Positions 47,053 through 57,092 of a DNA stretch of 64,000 bases are shown piece after piece (position 1 is the stretch's first letter; the number at the start of each line of letters is the position of its first letter). The stretch comes from Streptomyces sp. Ag109_O5-1 (lineage in GTDB: Bacteria; Actinomycetota; Actinomycetes; Streptomycetales; Streptomycetaceae). The DNA is taken from NCBI RefSeq assembly GCF_003814875.1, contig NZ_RKQF01000001.1, forward strand, positions 1,364,001-1,428,000, in the 5' to 3' direction. The position numbers were made by a program, and so were the translations under genes. Under the pieces are notes generated by a model that ran no database searches, was not told the DNA's origin, and saw nothing but the letters and a program-made list of their open reading frames with translations.

Positions 47053-48888
47053 GTGTGTACTTCGCATGACCACCCTCAGGGCGAGGCCGCGCAGGCCGGA
47101 GCCGGAAGACGCAACTTCCTCAGGGCCACCGCGCTGCTGGGCGCCGCCGCCACCGCGGGGGTGGCCCTGCCGGCCGTCGCCGAGGCGTCGTCCTCCGGGT
47201 CCGGCCGGCGGCCCGACCCGGAGAGCCGGCGCTTCACCCTCGCGGTGATGCCCGACACCCAGTACCTCTTCGACGGGCCGAGCATCAACCCGGCGCCGAT
47301 CGAGGCCTCACTGCGCTATCTCCTGGAGCAGGGCGGCGAGTCCGACGAGAACATCGTCTTCCTGTCCCACCTCGGCGACCTCACCCAGAACGGTGCCGAG
47401 GAGGAGTTCGCCGCGATCAGCAAGGCGTTCGGGATCCTCGACCGGCACGGGGTCGGCTACAGCGTGCTGGCCGGCAACCACGACATCCGGTCGTCCACGG
47501 ACGACCAGCGCGGCTCGACGCCGTACCTGGACGCCTTCGGACCGCAGCGCTTCCAGGGCAAGCCGACGTTCGGGGGCGCCTCTTCGGACGGCTACAACAC
47601 CTACCACCTGTTCCGGGCGGCCGGGCGGGAGTGGCTGGTGCTGGCGCTGGACTGGCGGCTGTCGGCGAAGGGGTACACCTGGGCGAAGGACGTCATCGCC
47701 CGGCACCCGAAGGCGCCCGTCATCCTCACCACGCACGAACTGGTCGTGGACGACGACGAGTTGTCGTCGTACGGGCAGCAGCTGTGGGACCAGCTGATCG
47801 ACGAGCACGACCAGATCTTCCTCACCCTCAACGGCCACTACTGGCCGGCCCGCCGCGCCACCCGCAAGAACGCGGCCGGCAACGAGGTGCACCTGCATCT
47901 GACGAACTACCAGAACCGCTACTTCGGCGGCGCGGCGATGATCCGCCTCTACCACTTCGACCTGGACCGCGACGTCATCGACGTGGAGACGGTCTCGCCG
48001 TGGATCCTCGGCCGGGCCGCGAAGGGCCTCAACGAGCTGGAGCGACAGGAGATGGAGCTCAGCGGCGACGCGGACCGCTTCTCCGTCGACATCGACTTCG
48101 CCGACCGCTTCGCCGGCTTCGACCCGGTGCCGGTCCGCCCGGCGCGCCCCGCGTCGCAGCTGCTGGTCCGGGGCACGGCCGCCTACTGGCGGTTCGACTC
48201 GGCGGTCTCCGGAACGGTCCGCGACCTGTCCGGCAACGGCAACGACCTCACCGTGGTCTCGGTGGGCGGCGGCACCCTCGGCTGGTCGGCGGACCACCAC
48301 CCGGACCAACCGGGCCACGGCAGCCTGGAGTTCACGGGGTACAAGTCCCCGCTGAAGGGTGCGTACCTGAAGACCGTCGACGGTGCGCCGCTCAACTCGG
48401 CGACCTTCAAGGACGGTTACACCATCGAGGCGTTCTACCGGCTGCCCGCCGACTGGGACGCCTCGCACAACGCCTGGTCCGGCCTGGTCAGCCGCACCGG
48501 CCGCAACGGCTCGGTCGGCACGGTGACCGACGACCCCGACGAGCCCCTCGCGACCCTCTCCCTCTCCGACGGTCCCGGCCCGCAGTGGGCGGTGCACCCG
48601 CTCAACCAGCAGCAGCTGGCCACCAACTGGGGTGACGAGACCGACCCCGAGATCTGGTGGCACGTGGCCGTGGTCAACGACGGCCGGCACACGGTCTTGT
48701 ACGTCCAGGGCTGCCCGGTGGCCCGCAACCCGCACGCCCCCGCGATCGGCATCGCCTCGTCCGGGAAGTCCTGGCTGCTCGGCGGCTACGAGTACGCGGA
48801 CAAGATCGACCAGATCCTGCACGGCCGCCTCGGCGACGTCCGGATCGTCTCGCGGGCGCTGCCCGTCTCCTCCTTCATGACCCACTGA
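47053..48888 (+). CDS. Tat-exported calcineurin-like phosphoesterase with LamG-like domain
   Basis: A 611-residue secreted protein. The N-terminus has a twin-arginine signal (GRRNFLRATALLGAAATAGV). The metallophosphoesterase domain (about 50-310) shows VMPDTQYL, HLGDLTQNG, LAGNHDIRS, TTHELV and LNGHYWPARR with all metal ligands. The C-terminal part (about 375-611, AAYWRFDSAVSGTVRDLSGN) is a concanavalin/LamG-type sandwich that may bind sugar. GTG 47053 follows GGAG. It could dephosphorylate an exported or extracellular glycan before import. Confidence 0.8.
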   Translation: MCTSHDHPQGEAAQAGAGRRNFLRATALLGAAATAGVALPAVAEASSSGSGRRPDPESRRFTLAVMPDTQYLFDGPSINPAPIEASLRYLLEQGGESDENIVFLSHLGDLTQNGAEEEFAAISKAFGILDRHGVGYSVLAGNHDIRSSTDDQRGSTPYLDAFGPQRFQGKPTFGGASSDGYNTYHLFRAAGREWLVLALDWRLSAKGYTWAKDVIARHPKAPVILTTHELVVDDDELSSYGQQLWDQLIDEHDQIFLTLNGHYWPARRATRKNAAGNEVHLHLTNYQNRYFGGAAMIRLYHFDLDRDVIDVETVSPWILGRAAKGLNELERQEMELSGDADRFSVDIDFADRFAGFDPVPVRPARPASQLLVRGTAAYWRFDSAVSGTVRDLSGNGNDLTVVSVGGGTLGWSADHHPDQPGHGSLEFTGYKSPLKGAYLKTVDGAPLNSATFKDGYTIEAFYRLPADWDASHNAWSGLVSRTGRNGSVGTVTDDPDEPLATLSLSDGPGPQWAVHPLNQQQLATNWGDETDPEIWWHVAVVNDGRHTVLYVQGCPVARNPHAPAIGIASSGKSWLLGGYEYADKIDQILHGRLGDVRIVSRALPVSSFMTH

Positions 48889-48914
48889 CCCCCGTCACGA
48901 GGATCACCACTTTC

Positions 48915-50588
48915 ATGACCGAGCAGCAGCTCCCCACCTGGGCCGACCCCGCCGTCGCCCCCGCCGAACTCGACGCCCAGGGTGTGTCGAGACGTCAGCT
49001 TCTGCGCCGTGCGGGCCTGTTCGGCGCCGCGTTCGCGCTCGGGTCGGCGACGACCCCGGCGTTCGCCGCGCCCGCGCAGCGCGGTCTGGGCGGCGAGGAC
49101 CCGCGCCTCGCCTACCTGGTCGGCGACCACCACGTCCACTCCGTGTACAGCCACGACGCCAAGTACACGTTCTCCCAGCAGGCCCAGGCCGCCGCGAAGT
49201 ACGGCCTGGACTGGATGGTGTTCAACGAGCACTCCAACTTCGGGCACGCCTACTACGGCGCGAAGCTGGAGCACGCGGAGATCCTCAAGGCCCGTGCCGC
49301 GAACCCGCGTCAGCTGATCTTCCAGGGCCTGGAGTGGTACATCCCGGCCGCCGAGCACTGCACGGTCTTCGCCGCGCCCGGCCCGAACGAGACCGACCTG
49401 CTCACCCAGTTCGAGCTGGCCTACGACGGCAAGCTGCTCGGCTACACCGACGGCTCCGCGGACGGCGCGAACACCGCCCGCAACGAGGCCCACGCCGTCA
49501 AGGCCATCCAGTGGCTGGCCGAGCAGCGCCGCACCGGCTACGTCGACGACGTCCTCGTCCTCGCCAACCACCCGCTGCGCCTCGGCATCGACTCCCCGCA
49601 CGAGATGCGCAACTGGCGGGACGCGGCCTCCGAGATCATGATCGGCATGGAGGGCGCGCCCGGCGCCCAGGGTGCCGCGATCCCCGGCTGGCGCGGCACC
49701 ACGTCCATCCGCGGCGAGTACGAGAACAAGCCCTCCGCACAGTCCTGGGCGGGCTACCCGGCGGACGCGTACCTGACGTACGGCGGCTTCGACTGGGCGA
49801 CGGCGACGGTCGGCGGTCTGTGGGACGCGATGCTGTCGGAGGGCCGTCTCTTCACGATCACCACCAACTCCGACAACCACCGCACGGTCTTCGACACCTG
49901 GAAGAACGGCGACTGGCCGGCCGGCCAGAACTTCGACAACACCGGCAAGCTGCCCGACCCGGTGAACACCGACACCCCGCAGCCCGGCAGCGACTTCTGG
50001 CCGGGCGAGTTCAGCCGCACGCACGTCGGTGTGACCCGCTACGGCTACCGTGCGGTGATGGCGGGCCTGCGCGCGGGCCGGGTCTGGCTGGACCACGGCC
50101 ACCTCCTCGACGGCCTCGACGTCCGGCTGAAGCGGGACTGCGACCACGGCAACGGCGTCACCCTGGGCGGGCGGCTGCGCGTCCGCAAGGGCGAGCGGAT
50201 CACCCTGTACGTGACGGTGACGACCGCGTCCCGGGCCAACGCCCAGGGCATCCTGCCCCAGTTGGCGCACGTCGACGTGATCCGGGGTGCGGTGCGCGGC
50301 CCGGTCGCCGACCGCGACACCTGGCGGGCGCCCGACACGAAGGTCGTCCAGTCCAAGGACGTCAGCGACCGCAAGGGCACCTACACGCTGCGCATCCCGA
50401 TCACCGCTGGCGACGAGTCCTTCTACGTCCGCCTGCGCGGCAGCGACGGCAAGCGGAACGGCACCGGCTACCTTGGCGCGTCGATCGACCCGCACGGCCC
50501 GATCCCGCACGAGCCGGGCAACGGCGACCCATGGGCGGACACCTGGTTCTACTCGAACCCGATCTTCGTCGACGTGGCCGGTTCCTGA
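48915..50588 (+). CDS. Tat-exported PHP-domain (CehA/McbA-like) metallohydrolase
   Basis: A 557-residue protein with a twin-arginine signal (VSRRQLLRRAGLFGAAFALG) and a PHP domain starting GDHHVHSVYSHDAKYTFSQQ, with further His/Asp clusters VFNEHSN, LEWYIPAAEHC, LANHPLRLGID and TTNSDNHR. The C-terminal third is beta-rich. PHP proteins hydrolyse phosphoesters using two or three metals; the CehA/McbA group also has esterase activities. It is last in the glycan operon, 26 bp after the calcineurin-like gene. Confidence 0.78.
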   Translation: MTEQQLPTWADPAVAPAELDAQGVSRRQLLRRAGLFGAAFALGSATTPAFAAPAQRGLGGEDPRLAYLVGDHHVHSVYSHDAKYTFSQQAQAAAKYGLDWMVFNEHSNFGHAYYGAKLEHAEILKARAANPRQLIFQGLEWYIPAAEHCTVFAAPGPNETDLLTQFELAYDGKLLGYTDGSADGANTARNEAHAVKAIQWLAEQRRTGYVDDVLVLANHPLRLGIDSPHEMRNWRDAASEIMIGMEGAPGAQGAAIPGWRGTTSIRGEYENKPSAQSWAGYPADAYLTYGGFDWATATVGGLWDAMLSEGRLFTITTNSDNHRTVFDTWKNGDWPAGQNFDNTGKLPDPVNTDTPQPGSDFWPGEFSRTHVGVTRYGYRAVMAGLRAGRVWLDHGHLLDGLDVRLKRDCDHGNGVTLGGRLRVRKGERITLYVTVTTASRANAQGILPQLAHVDVIRGAVRGPVADRDTWRAPDTKVVQSKDVSDRKGTYTLRIPITAGDESFYVRLRGSDGKRNGTGYLGASIDPHGPIPHEPGNGDPWADTWFYSNPIFVDVAGS

Positions 50589-50742
50589 CGGATCGTCATC
50601 CTGGCGGCTCTCCTCCGCCCCCGCCTCTGCGATATCGCCAAAACTCCGCACACCCGGATGATCTGGGTCACCATGGGGAATGGCCGTTGCACGAGCACGA
50701 GGCATGCCGTAGCGGGCGGGGGCTCTCGAGGGGAGGCCGCGG

Positions 50743-51636
50743 ATGCACAAAGAGGTGTCCACGGGGGACGGACGGCGATTAGCGGTCGAGGTCACCGGTG
50801 ATCCGAAGGGCTCACCGGTGTTCCTGCTGCACGGCACCCCCGGAAGCAGGCTCGGCCCGGCACCCCGGCCGATGCTGCTCTACCACCAGCGGGTCCGGCT
50901 GATCACCTACGACCGGCCCGGCTACGGCCCCTCCGACCGGCTGCCCGGCCGCCTGGTGTCCCACGTGGCCGCCGACATCGCCGCCATCGCCGACTTCCTC
51001 GGTGTCGAACGCTTCTCCGTGGTGGGCCGCTCCGGCGGCGGACCGCACGCCCTGGCCTGCGCCGCCCTGCTGCCCGACCGGGTCACCCGGGTCGCGGTGC
51101 TGGTGAGCCTGGCACCGCACGACGCCGAGGGACTCGACTGGTTCGCCGGCATGGCGGCCTCCAACATCAACGAGTACTCCCAGGCCCTGGCCGGACCCGA
51201 ACAGCTCGCGGCCAGTCTGCGAAAACGTTCCCTCGACATTCAGGCCGATCCACGCAAGCTGCTGGCCCAACTGCGCTGGGAACTGACGGAGTCCGACCTC
51301 CGGGTGGTGGCCGATGCCGGGATCCGGGCCATGCTCATGCGCAACTACCGCGAGGCGCTGAGTGTGTCCGCCGACGGATGGGTCGACGACGCGCTGTCCT
51401 TCTGCCGTCCCTGGGGCTTCTCACTGGCCTCGATCTCCGCACCGGTGCTGCTCTGGCACGGCGAACAGGACGTGTTCTCGCCGGCCAGCCACACGAGGTG
51501 GCTGGCCGACCGCATTCCGGGAGGCACGGCCGTCCTGCATCCCAGGGCCGCGCACTTCGCGTCGCTGCGCGTCCTGCCGCAGGTCATGACCTGGCTGCTG
51601 GGCGGGCGGTCCCGGCTGGGCGTCGACAACGTCTGA
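50743..51636 (+). CDS. Alpha/beta-hydrolase fold protein
   Basis: A 297-residue hydrolase: oxyanion loop LLHGTPGSR (near 28), nucleophile elbow VVGRSGGGPHALA (Ser near 95), an acid in WHGEQDVFSP and the catalytic His in HPRAAHFASL. ATG 50743 follows GGGGAGG. It is transcribed alone, 154 bp after the PHP gene, and converges on fxsT. Function within or outside either cluster cannot be decided; substrate unknown. Confidence 0.75.
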   Translation: MHKEVSTGDGRRLAVEVTGDPKGSPVFLLHGTPGSRLGPAPRPMLLYHQRVRLITYDRPGYGPSDRLPGRLVSHVAADIAAIADFLGVERFSVVGRSGGGPHALACAALLPDRVTRVAVLVSLAPHDAEGLDWFAGMAASNINEYSQALAGPEQLAASLRKRSLDIQADPRKLLAQLRWELTESDLRVVADAGIRAMLMRNYREALSVSADGWVDDALSFCRPWGFSLASISAPVLLWHGEQDVFSPASHTRWLADRIPGGTAVLHPRAAHFASLRVLPQVMTWLLGGRSRLGVDNV

Positions 51637-51664
51637 GGTCCGGCCGGCCAGGCCGCCCTTCCGG

Positions 51665-54600
51665 TCAGACCGTCAGCGGTTCCAGGTCCCGGTGGATGCG
51701 CTTGCCCTCGCGCACGGTCACCGTGTGCGGATGGTCCTCCCCGAGGCTGTGGGCGAGGTCCGCCTCTGCACCCGACTGGAGCTGGTCCGCCTCGGGGATC
51801 CGGCCCAGGGCCCGCAGGGTCACCGACAGGTTGACGCGTGAGACGACGGTGTCCGGGTGATCGGGGCCGAGGACCGCCTGGAACCCGGCGATGGCCTTGC
51901 GCTCCAGTTCCTCGGTCTCCCGCAGGCCCCCCAGCTCGGCCAGAGTGTTGGCGAAGTTGACCGCGCAGGACAGCGTGTACGGGTGCTGGTCGCCGAGCGC
52001 GTCCCGCAGCATGGCGAAGTTCTTCTCCAGCAGGGTCCGGGCCCGGCCGGCCTCCCCCGCCCCGCGCAGGAAGATGCCGAGGTTGTTCACGGCGGCCAGG
52101 GTGGCCGGATGCCGCTCGCCGGGCGCCGTCCGGTACTGCCGTACGGTGCTCTGCGCCAGTTTCAGCGCCTCGTCGCGGGCGCCGGTGGCGTACAGGTCCG
52201 TCGCGTAGTTCAGGGTGCAGTCCAGCACGTCCGGGGTGGCCGGGGGCGTGCCGCGCAGCCGGTAGTGCTCGCGGGTCTGCTGGGTCAGAGCGCGTGCCTC
52301 GTCCACCTGCCCGGCCTTGCGCAGCGACACGGCCAGGCACTTGGCCATCCGCAGGGTGTCCGGGTGGGCCTCGCCGAACAGGCCCATGTACGTCTGCAGG
52401 CCCGAGCGCAGCAGCGTGATCGACTCCTCGTACTCACCGACCTCGCGCAGATCGCGGCCCAGGTTGAGCACGCTGAGCAGGGTGTACGGGTGGGCGGCGC
52501 CCAGCCCTTCGCGACGCTGCTGGTAGACCTCCTCGTCGACGTCGCGGGCCTCGCCGTAGCGGCCGAGCAGCCGAAGGCACCAGGCCCGGTTGTTGTTGGC
52601 GGAGAGCGTGCGCGGGTGGTCGTCGCCGAAGCTCTCGCGGAAGCCGACGTACGCCTCCGTGGCCGTCTCCAGAGCGTCGTCGAACCGGCCGATGCTGCCG
52701 AGGTCCGTGGCCAGGGCGCTGGCCGTCATGAGGATGTGCGGATGCCCCGGGAGCAGCACCTCGCGCTGCCGGGTCAGGGTCCGGTCGCCCAGGTCCGCGG
52801 CCTCCACGTACTTGCCGAGCGAACGCAGCACATTGGTCATGTGGAACTGCAGGTACAGCAGCTGGGTCTGGAGGTTGGCCGCGTAGCGTCGCTCCTCGGC
52901 GAGCGTGCGCGGCGCCCGCGCGTCGCCGCTGCCGCCGGCCCCTGGGCCCGGCGCCGCACCGCCGTCGGCCTTCTCCCGTTCGAGCTGCGCGACGCGCGCG
53001 CGGCTGCGCGCCAGTTGGCGCTCCCACAGGGCGTGCAGTTCCGCGCCGAAGGCGTTGGCCCGGTCGAGGTCGCCGCGCTTCCACAGGTAGCGAAGGCGGT
53101 CGATGAGCAGTTGCCGGGTCCCGGGCTCGTCGCAGGTACTCGCCTCGGAGGCCTCCAGGTGCGGCCAGATCGCCTCGAAGACGGGCTGGTACTTGGGGTC
53201 GTCGATGGGCTCCTCGCCCGGGGGCCGGGCGCCGGCGAGGACGCGGTGCACGATGTGCTGGGCGTCCTCCTGCGCGCGTGGTGTGAGCTGGTCGCGGATC
53301 ACGGCCTGGACCAGGCGGTGCACCTGCATCGTGCCCGCCGCGCGGTCGATCTTGGCGAGGGCGAACCGGCCGATCTCGCGGATCACCTGGCCGAGGACCA
53401 TCTTCTCCTGGAGCGAGGGGTCGTCCTCGGCGAGCACGCGGGTCATCTCGTCGCCGTAGACCAGGTTGTCCAGGGAGATCGGCTCGGCGGCGAAGAAGGC
53501 GCAGAGCTGGAGCAGACGGACGGCGGCCGGGGAACGTTCCTTCAGCCGTTGGATGGAGACGTTCCAGATGGCTCCGACCGGTTCCGGGTAGTCCGTCGGC
53601 CGGCTCAGCGACAGTACCCGCTCGGTCTGTTCCTCCAGTTCCGCGAGGTAGGTGTCGACGCGCGTGCCGGTCTCCGCGAGCCAGGCGCCCGCCTGGTCGA
53701 GTGCGAGGGGCAGGTCACCGACGGCTTCGGCGACCCGGTCGGCCTCCTGCGGGGTGAGGCCCGCGGCCCGGCGCAGCAGGTGCTCGATGCTCTCCTCGCG
53801 CAGGAACGGGTCGATCTCGATAGCGTCGGAGATCTGCAGCCAGGTCTGGTCGCGGGAGGTGACCAGGATGTGTCCCCTGCCGTCGGGGAAGTGTTTGCGG
53901 AACTCGTTCGGCTCTCCGTCGGCGTTGTCGAACACCAGCAGCCAGCGCAGCGCCGGACTCGACTGCCGCAGATGGTCGCGGACGTCCTGGGCGACCTGCG
54001 CCGCGTCCTCTCCGACCCGCAGGCCCAGCTTGGCCGCCAGGGGCGCCAGGGCCGAGACGACGAACTCGTTCTTCTCCGAGGGGATCCACCACACTACGTC
54101 GTAGTCCGCGGCGAACCGGTGGGCGTACTCCAGTGCGATCTGTGTCTTGCCGACACCGCCGAGGCCGTACAGGGCGTATGTGGCCGGGGAGTTGCCGGAG
54201 CCGCCGCCGGTGAGCCCGTCACGCAGTCGTTCGAGGAGTGCGCTGCGGCCGGTGAAGTTGGTGTTGCGCTGCGAGGCGTTCCAGATCCGGGCGGCTCCGC
54301 CCGGGAAGCGGACCTCGGCCGGCGTGTCCTGGTCGGACGCCTCCCTGGCCAGGGCCGGTTTGCCGAGCGCCCTGAGCAGCGCGGAGGTATCGCTCTGCTC
54401 CAGGATGCGAACGGTGTCCGCTGACGCCGCCGACTCGCTGAACGCCGACGAGGGGCGGAAGTCGCCGACCCGGACCGCGACCACCTGGCGCCGGCCGGTG
54501 TGGGAGCCGCCGGCCGCCGCCTCCCACACCTGGAGGGCGCGCGCGGAGCGCTGGTACGCCTGGGACATCACGACGACGGTGCGGTCGGCCGGTTTCTCGG

Positions 54601-55750
54601 CGCCGTCGTCCTCGCAGCCGACGTACTTCAGTACGACCCTGAAGCCCGTGCGGGACAGCGCCGAGGCGATCCAGTCGGCCCACATCCGGTCCTCGGAGAC
54701 ATAGCTGACGACCAGGTCGGCCGGGAGCGGCGTGCTGGTCCGGGTGAAGTCCTTGTTGACCCGCTGGCGGGTCTCCTCGTCCATGCGGGGCAGCGTCGTG
54801 ACAGCCTGGTCGCTGATCACCCCGGTGAGCCGTTCGAAGGCCGACAGCAGGGAGTTCGGGCTGCTGCCGCTCTTGTCACCGAAGGTGGCCAGCGTCTCCT
54901 CGTAGGCGTAGAAGGGGCGGTACGGGACCTCGACCGCCCCCCAGTAGGCTGCCCGTTCCTCCTCGGACATGTCGGAGGGGAATCCGTCGAACTTCGCCCG
55001 GGCCAGGGAGCGGCCCGCGTCCGCCTTCACCTTCTCGCCCTCGTCGACGCGCATGGGCACGGGCAGGATGCGTATCCGGCGGCTGCGGAAGCGTTCCGCG
55101 ATGTCGTGGGCGACCAGAGACGCCCCGTCGATGCTCTGGTCGCTGAGGGTGAAGCAGTCCACCAGCACGTCCGGCAGGTGGGCGGTGCAGATGTCGGCGA
55201 TGTCGGAGAGGCCGGTGCGGCTGTCGATGAGGACGTAGTCGTAGTTCTCCCGCATGTCGTCGCGCAGCGCGTCGAAGAACAGGCCGCCGCCGAGCCGGTC
55301 GTAGAAGTTGTCCCAGTCGAAGGAGTTCACGACGGCCGAGTAGTCGCGGTTCTGCCGTCCGGCGGAGACCAGGTCGAGCGTGCCGGGCTCGGGGAACGGC
55401 CAGTTGAGGGAGACGGCGTGCCGCTGGATGCGGGCGTAGTCACGGTGCCAGTCGGCGGCCCGCGGCTTGCCCTCTTCGGCTTCGGGGTCGGTGGCCGCCC
55501 AGGCGTACTCGGTGAGCAGATCGATGACTCCGGTGGTGGCGCCGAGTGTGGCCGGGTCGAGGAACGGGTGGAAGAAGCGATGCAGCCCGGGGGCTTCCAG
55601 GTCCCAGTCGACGACGAGGACGCGTTTGCCGTTGGCGGCAAGGATCCAGGCGGTGTTGGCGAGTGCCATGGTCCGGCCGGTGCCGCCCTTGAACGAGTAG
55701 AACGTCACGATGCGGCCGTCATGGCTGTCCGGTCGGTCAGGGCTGCTCAT
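51665..55750 (-). CDS. fxsT: FxsT: FxSxx-COOH system STAND/TPR protein
   Basis: A 1361-residue multidomain protein. In order: a ParA/MinD-like ATPase with deviant Walker A FKGGTGRTMALANTA (near 20) and VVDWDLEAPGLHRF; a TIR-like domain starting LVVSYVSEDRMWADWIASAL (near 345); an NB-ARC ATPase with P-loop YGLGGVGKTQIALEY (near 527); and a long C-terminal array of about ten kinesin-light-chain-type TPRs with GDDHPRTL-like signatures (about 950-1350). ATG 55750 follows GGAGGG inside the end of fxsC. It is last in the fxs operon. The set of parts resembles STAND immune sensors. Its function is not established; signalling triggered by the modified FxsA peptide is inference. Confidence 0.85.
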   Translation of the reverse strand: MSSPDRPDSHDGRIVTFYSFKGGTGRTMALANTAWILAANGKRVLVVDWDLEAPGLHRFFHPFLDPATLGATTGVIDLLTEYAWAATDPEAEEGKPRAADWHRDYARIQRHAVSLNWPFPEPGTLDLVSAGRQNRDYSAVVNSFDWDNFYDRLGGGLFFDALRDDMRENYDYVLIDSRTGLSDIADICTAHLPDVLVDCFTLSDQSIDGASLVAHDIAERFRSRRIRILPVPMRVDEGEKVKADAGRSLARAKFDGFPSDMSEEERAAYWGAVEVPYRPFYAYEETLATFGDKSGSSPNSLLSAFERLTGVISDQAVTTLPRMDEETRQRVNKDFTRTSTPLPADLVVSYVSEDRMWADWIASALSRTGFRVVLKYVGCEDDGAEKPADRTVVVMSQAYQRSARALQVWEAAAGGSHTGRRQVVAVRVGDFRPSSAFSESAASADTVRILEQSDTSALLRALGKPALAREASDQDTPAEVRFPGGAARIWNASQRNTNFTGRSALLERLRDGLTGGGSGNSPATYALYGLGGVGKTQIALEYAHRFAADYDVVWWIPSEKNEFVVSALAPLAAKLGLRVGEDAAQVAQDVRDHLRQSSPALRWLLVFDNADGEPNEFRKHFPDGRGHILVTSRDQTWLQISDAIEIDPFLREESIEHLLRRAAGLTPQEADRVAEAVGDLPLALDQAGAWLAETGTRVDTYLAELEEQTERVLSLSRPTDYPEPVGAIWNVSIQRLKERSPAAVRLLQLCAFFAAEPISLDNLVYGDEMTRVLAEDDPSLQEKMVLGQVIREIGRFALAKIDRAAGTMQVHRLVQAVIRDQLTPRAQEDAQHIVHRVLAGARPPGEEPIDDPKYQPVFEAIWPHLEASEASTCDEPGTRQLLIDRLRYLWKRGDLDRANAFGAELHALWERQLARSRARVAQLEREKADGGAAPGPGAGGSGDARAPRTLAEERRYAANLQTQLLYLQFHMTNVLRSLGKYVEAADLGDRTLTRQREVLLPGHPHILMTASALATDLGSIGRFDDALETATEAYVGFRESFGDDHPRTLSANNNRAWCLRLLGRYGEARDVDEEVYQQRREGLGAAHPYTLLSVLNLGRDLREVGEYEESITLLRSGLQTYMGLFGEAHPDTLRMAKCLAVSLRKAGQVDEARALTQQTREHYRLRGTPPATPDVLDCTLNYATDLYATGARDEALKLAQSTVRQYRTAPGERHPATLAAVNNLGIFLRGAGEAGRARTLLEKNFAMLRDALGDQHPYTLSCAVNFANTLAELGGLRETEELERKAIAGFQAVLGPDHPDTVVSRVNLSVTLRALGRIPEADQLQSGAEADLAHSLGEDHPHTVTVREGKRIHRDLEPLTV

Positions 55751-57092
55751 CGCGGTTTCCCTCCTCGGCGTTGCGACGGTGTTGCGGTGGCCGACCGGCG
55801 TGACTGCCGGAATCGCCGACCCTGAATCGTTCGGTGCCCGTGCCGGACGGCGGATGGGCGGCGGCAGTACGCAGGTACTCCTTGGAGGCCCAGGTGACGA
55901 CCTCCGGCAGCAGTTGGTTGAAGGTGCGGTGGTCGGGGATGCCCAGTGCCGCGGATCTGCCCGCCAGGCGCTGCCTGCTGGTCCGCAGCGGCATGGCGGA
56001 CTCCACCTCGGCGGCCAGTTCGTGCTGGACGCCATGGCTGTCGGGATCCGCCTCGTTCCACGGGACGACCAGTCCGGTGGGCCGCGTGCTGTCCGCGTCG
56101 AACACCTTCAAACGCTCGCGGTGGCCGGGGTCGCGCAGCACCCAGCGGTCCAGGAGCAGGATCTCGGGGCCGTCGGCGGGCTCGGAGTCGTGGTCGAATT
56201 CCTGTACGACGGGACGGTAGTCGAGACGTCCCGCGACCGCCTCGGCCGTCCTGACCAGCGGTTGGTCGGACTCGGGGTGATAGGGGTTCCATGCGAGCGG
56301 CGAAGAACCGTAGCAGTCGGGGCTGCGTCCTTCGGGCAGCCGGTCCTGCGAGCCCGCCGCCACACTGATCCGGAGCGTGCGGCTCGCGGTCGAGCGCACT
56401 GCCCGCGGTGACGCGAAGGCGTCGTGCGCCGACTCGAGATGGGTGCCGTCACCGGGTTCCACGGCGATGCTCTCGCCCACCTCGACGATACGGCGGGCCA
56501 GTTGCAGCACCGCGCGCTGGTAGTCCGCCCGAAAGGAGTTGACCTTGATCAGTCCGTAGAGCCCGAACGTCCGGTAGCGGTTGCCCAGATCGGGATGGGT
56601 GTACTGCATGTCCCGTACGGTCTCGGGAAGTTGGCGGTCCGGAACGGGCGACCAGATGGCCGGTACCACCGCGCTCGGTGTGCCGGCTTCCCCCTTGTCC
56701 ACGAACTCCGCGTGGCGTCGGCCGAATACCGTCCATTCCCTGCCGCACCACGGGCTGATGAAGTAGCGGGGTGAGTACAGCGGCACGAACACCCGGCATC
56801 CGGTGAGCGACTGGGCGATTTCGTCGGGCCAGTTCTGCCCCGTGCGCAGGTTTCGGTCCATGAACCCCGCGTCGCTGCCCGACACCGTGGTCATGTGCCG
56901 TATGTGACCGGACAGGTCGCGGAAGAGACGGTGCACCCACAGGTCGGGATCGGAGTCGTCGTCGCCGTCCCCCGGGGTGTGGGCGTAACTGAGGAAGAAA
57001 TAGGGGCCGGAGGCTTCCGACCCTCTTGGCTCCGACCACACCACGCGACCCCCCGATCCCGCCCCCGTCCCCGTCTCGCAGGGCGCGGACAC
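55737..57092 (-). CDS. fxsC: FxsC: TIR-like domain protein of the Fxs system
   Basis: A 451-residue protein with an N-terminal TIR-like fold (about 28-200): PYFFLSYAHTPGDGDD, then LWVHRLFRDLSGHIRHM and VFVPLYSPRYFISPWCGREW. A distinct C-terminal domain (about 270-400, with EILLLDRWVLRDPG and VVPWNEADPDS) fits FxsC proteins. The last 50 residues are low-complexity Arg/Gly/Ser. The GTG start follows directly after the acetyltransferase stop, and its end overlaps fxsT by 14 bp. TIR domains may act by NAD hydrolysis or by protein contact; the segment ISPWCGREW includes a Glu in the place of the usual catalytic one. Activity is not shown. Confidence 0.82.
   Translation of the reverse strand: MSAPCETGTGAGSGGRVVWSEPRGSEASGPYFFLSYAHTPGDGDDDSDPDLWVHRLFRDLSGHIRHMTTVSGSDAGFMDRNLRTGQNWPDEIAQSLTGCRVFVPLYSPRYFISPWCGREWTVFGRRHAEFVDKGEAGTPSAVVPAIWSPVPDRQLPETVRDMQYTHPDLGNRYRTFGLYGLIKVNSFRADYQRAVLQLARRIVEVGESIAVEPGDGTHLESAHDAFASPRAVRSTASRTLRISVAAGSQDRLPEGRSPDCYGSSPLAWNPYHPESDQPLVRTAEAVAGRLDYRPVVQEFDHDSEPADGPEILLLDRWVLRDPGHRERLKVFDADSTRPTGLVVPWNEADPDSHGVQHELAAEVESAMPLRTSRQRLAGRSAALGIPDHRTFNQLLPEVVTWASKEYLRTAAAHPPSGTGTERFRVGDSGSHAGRPPQHRRNAEEGNRDEQP

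Noticed and set aside
55751..56035. N-terminal extension of FxsT inside fxsC
   Set aside because: The extension is antisense-like shadow of fxsC; a strong GGAGGG and the conserved ParA-like start favour ATG 55750.
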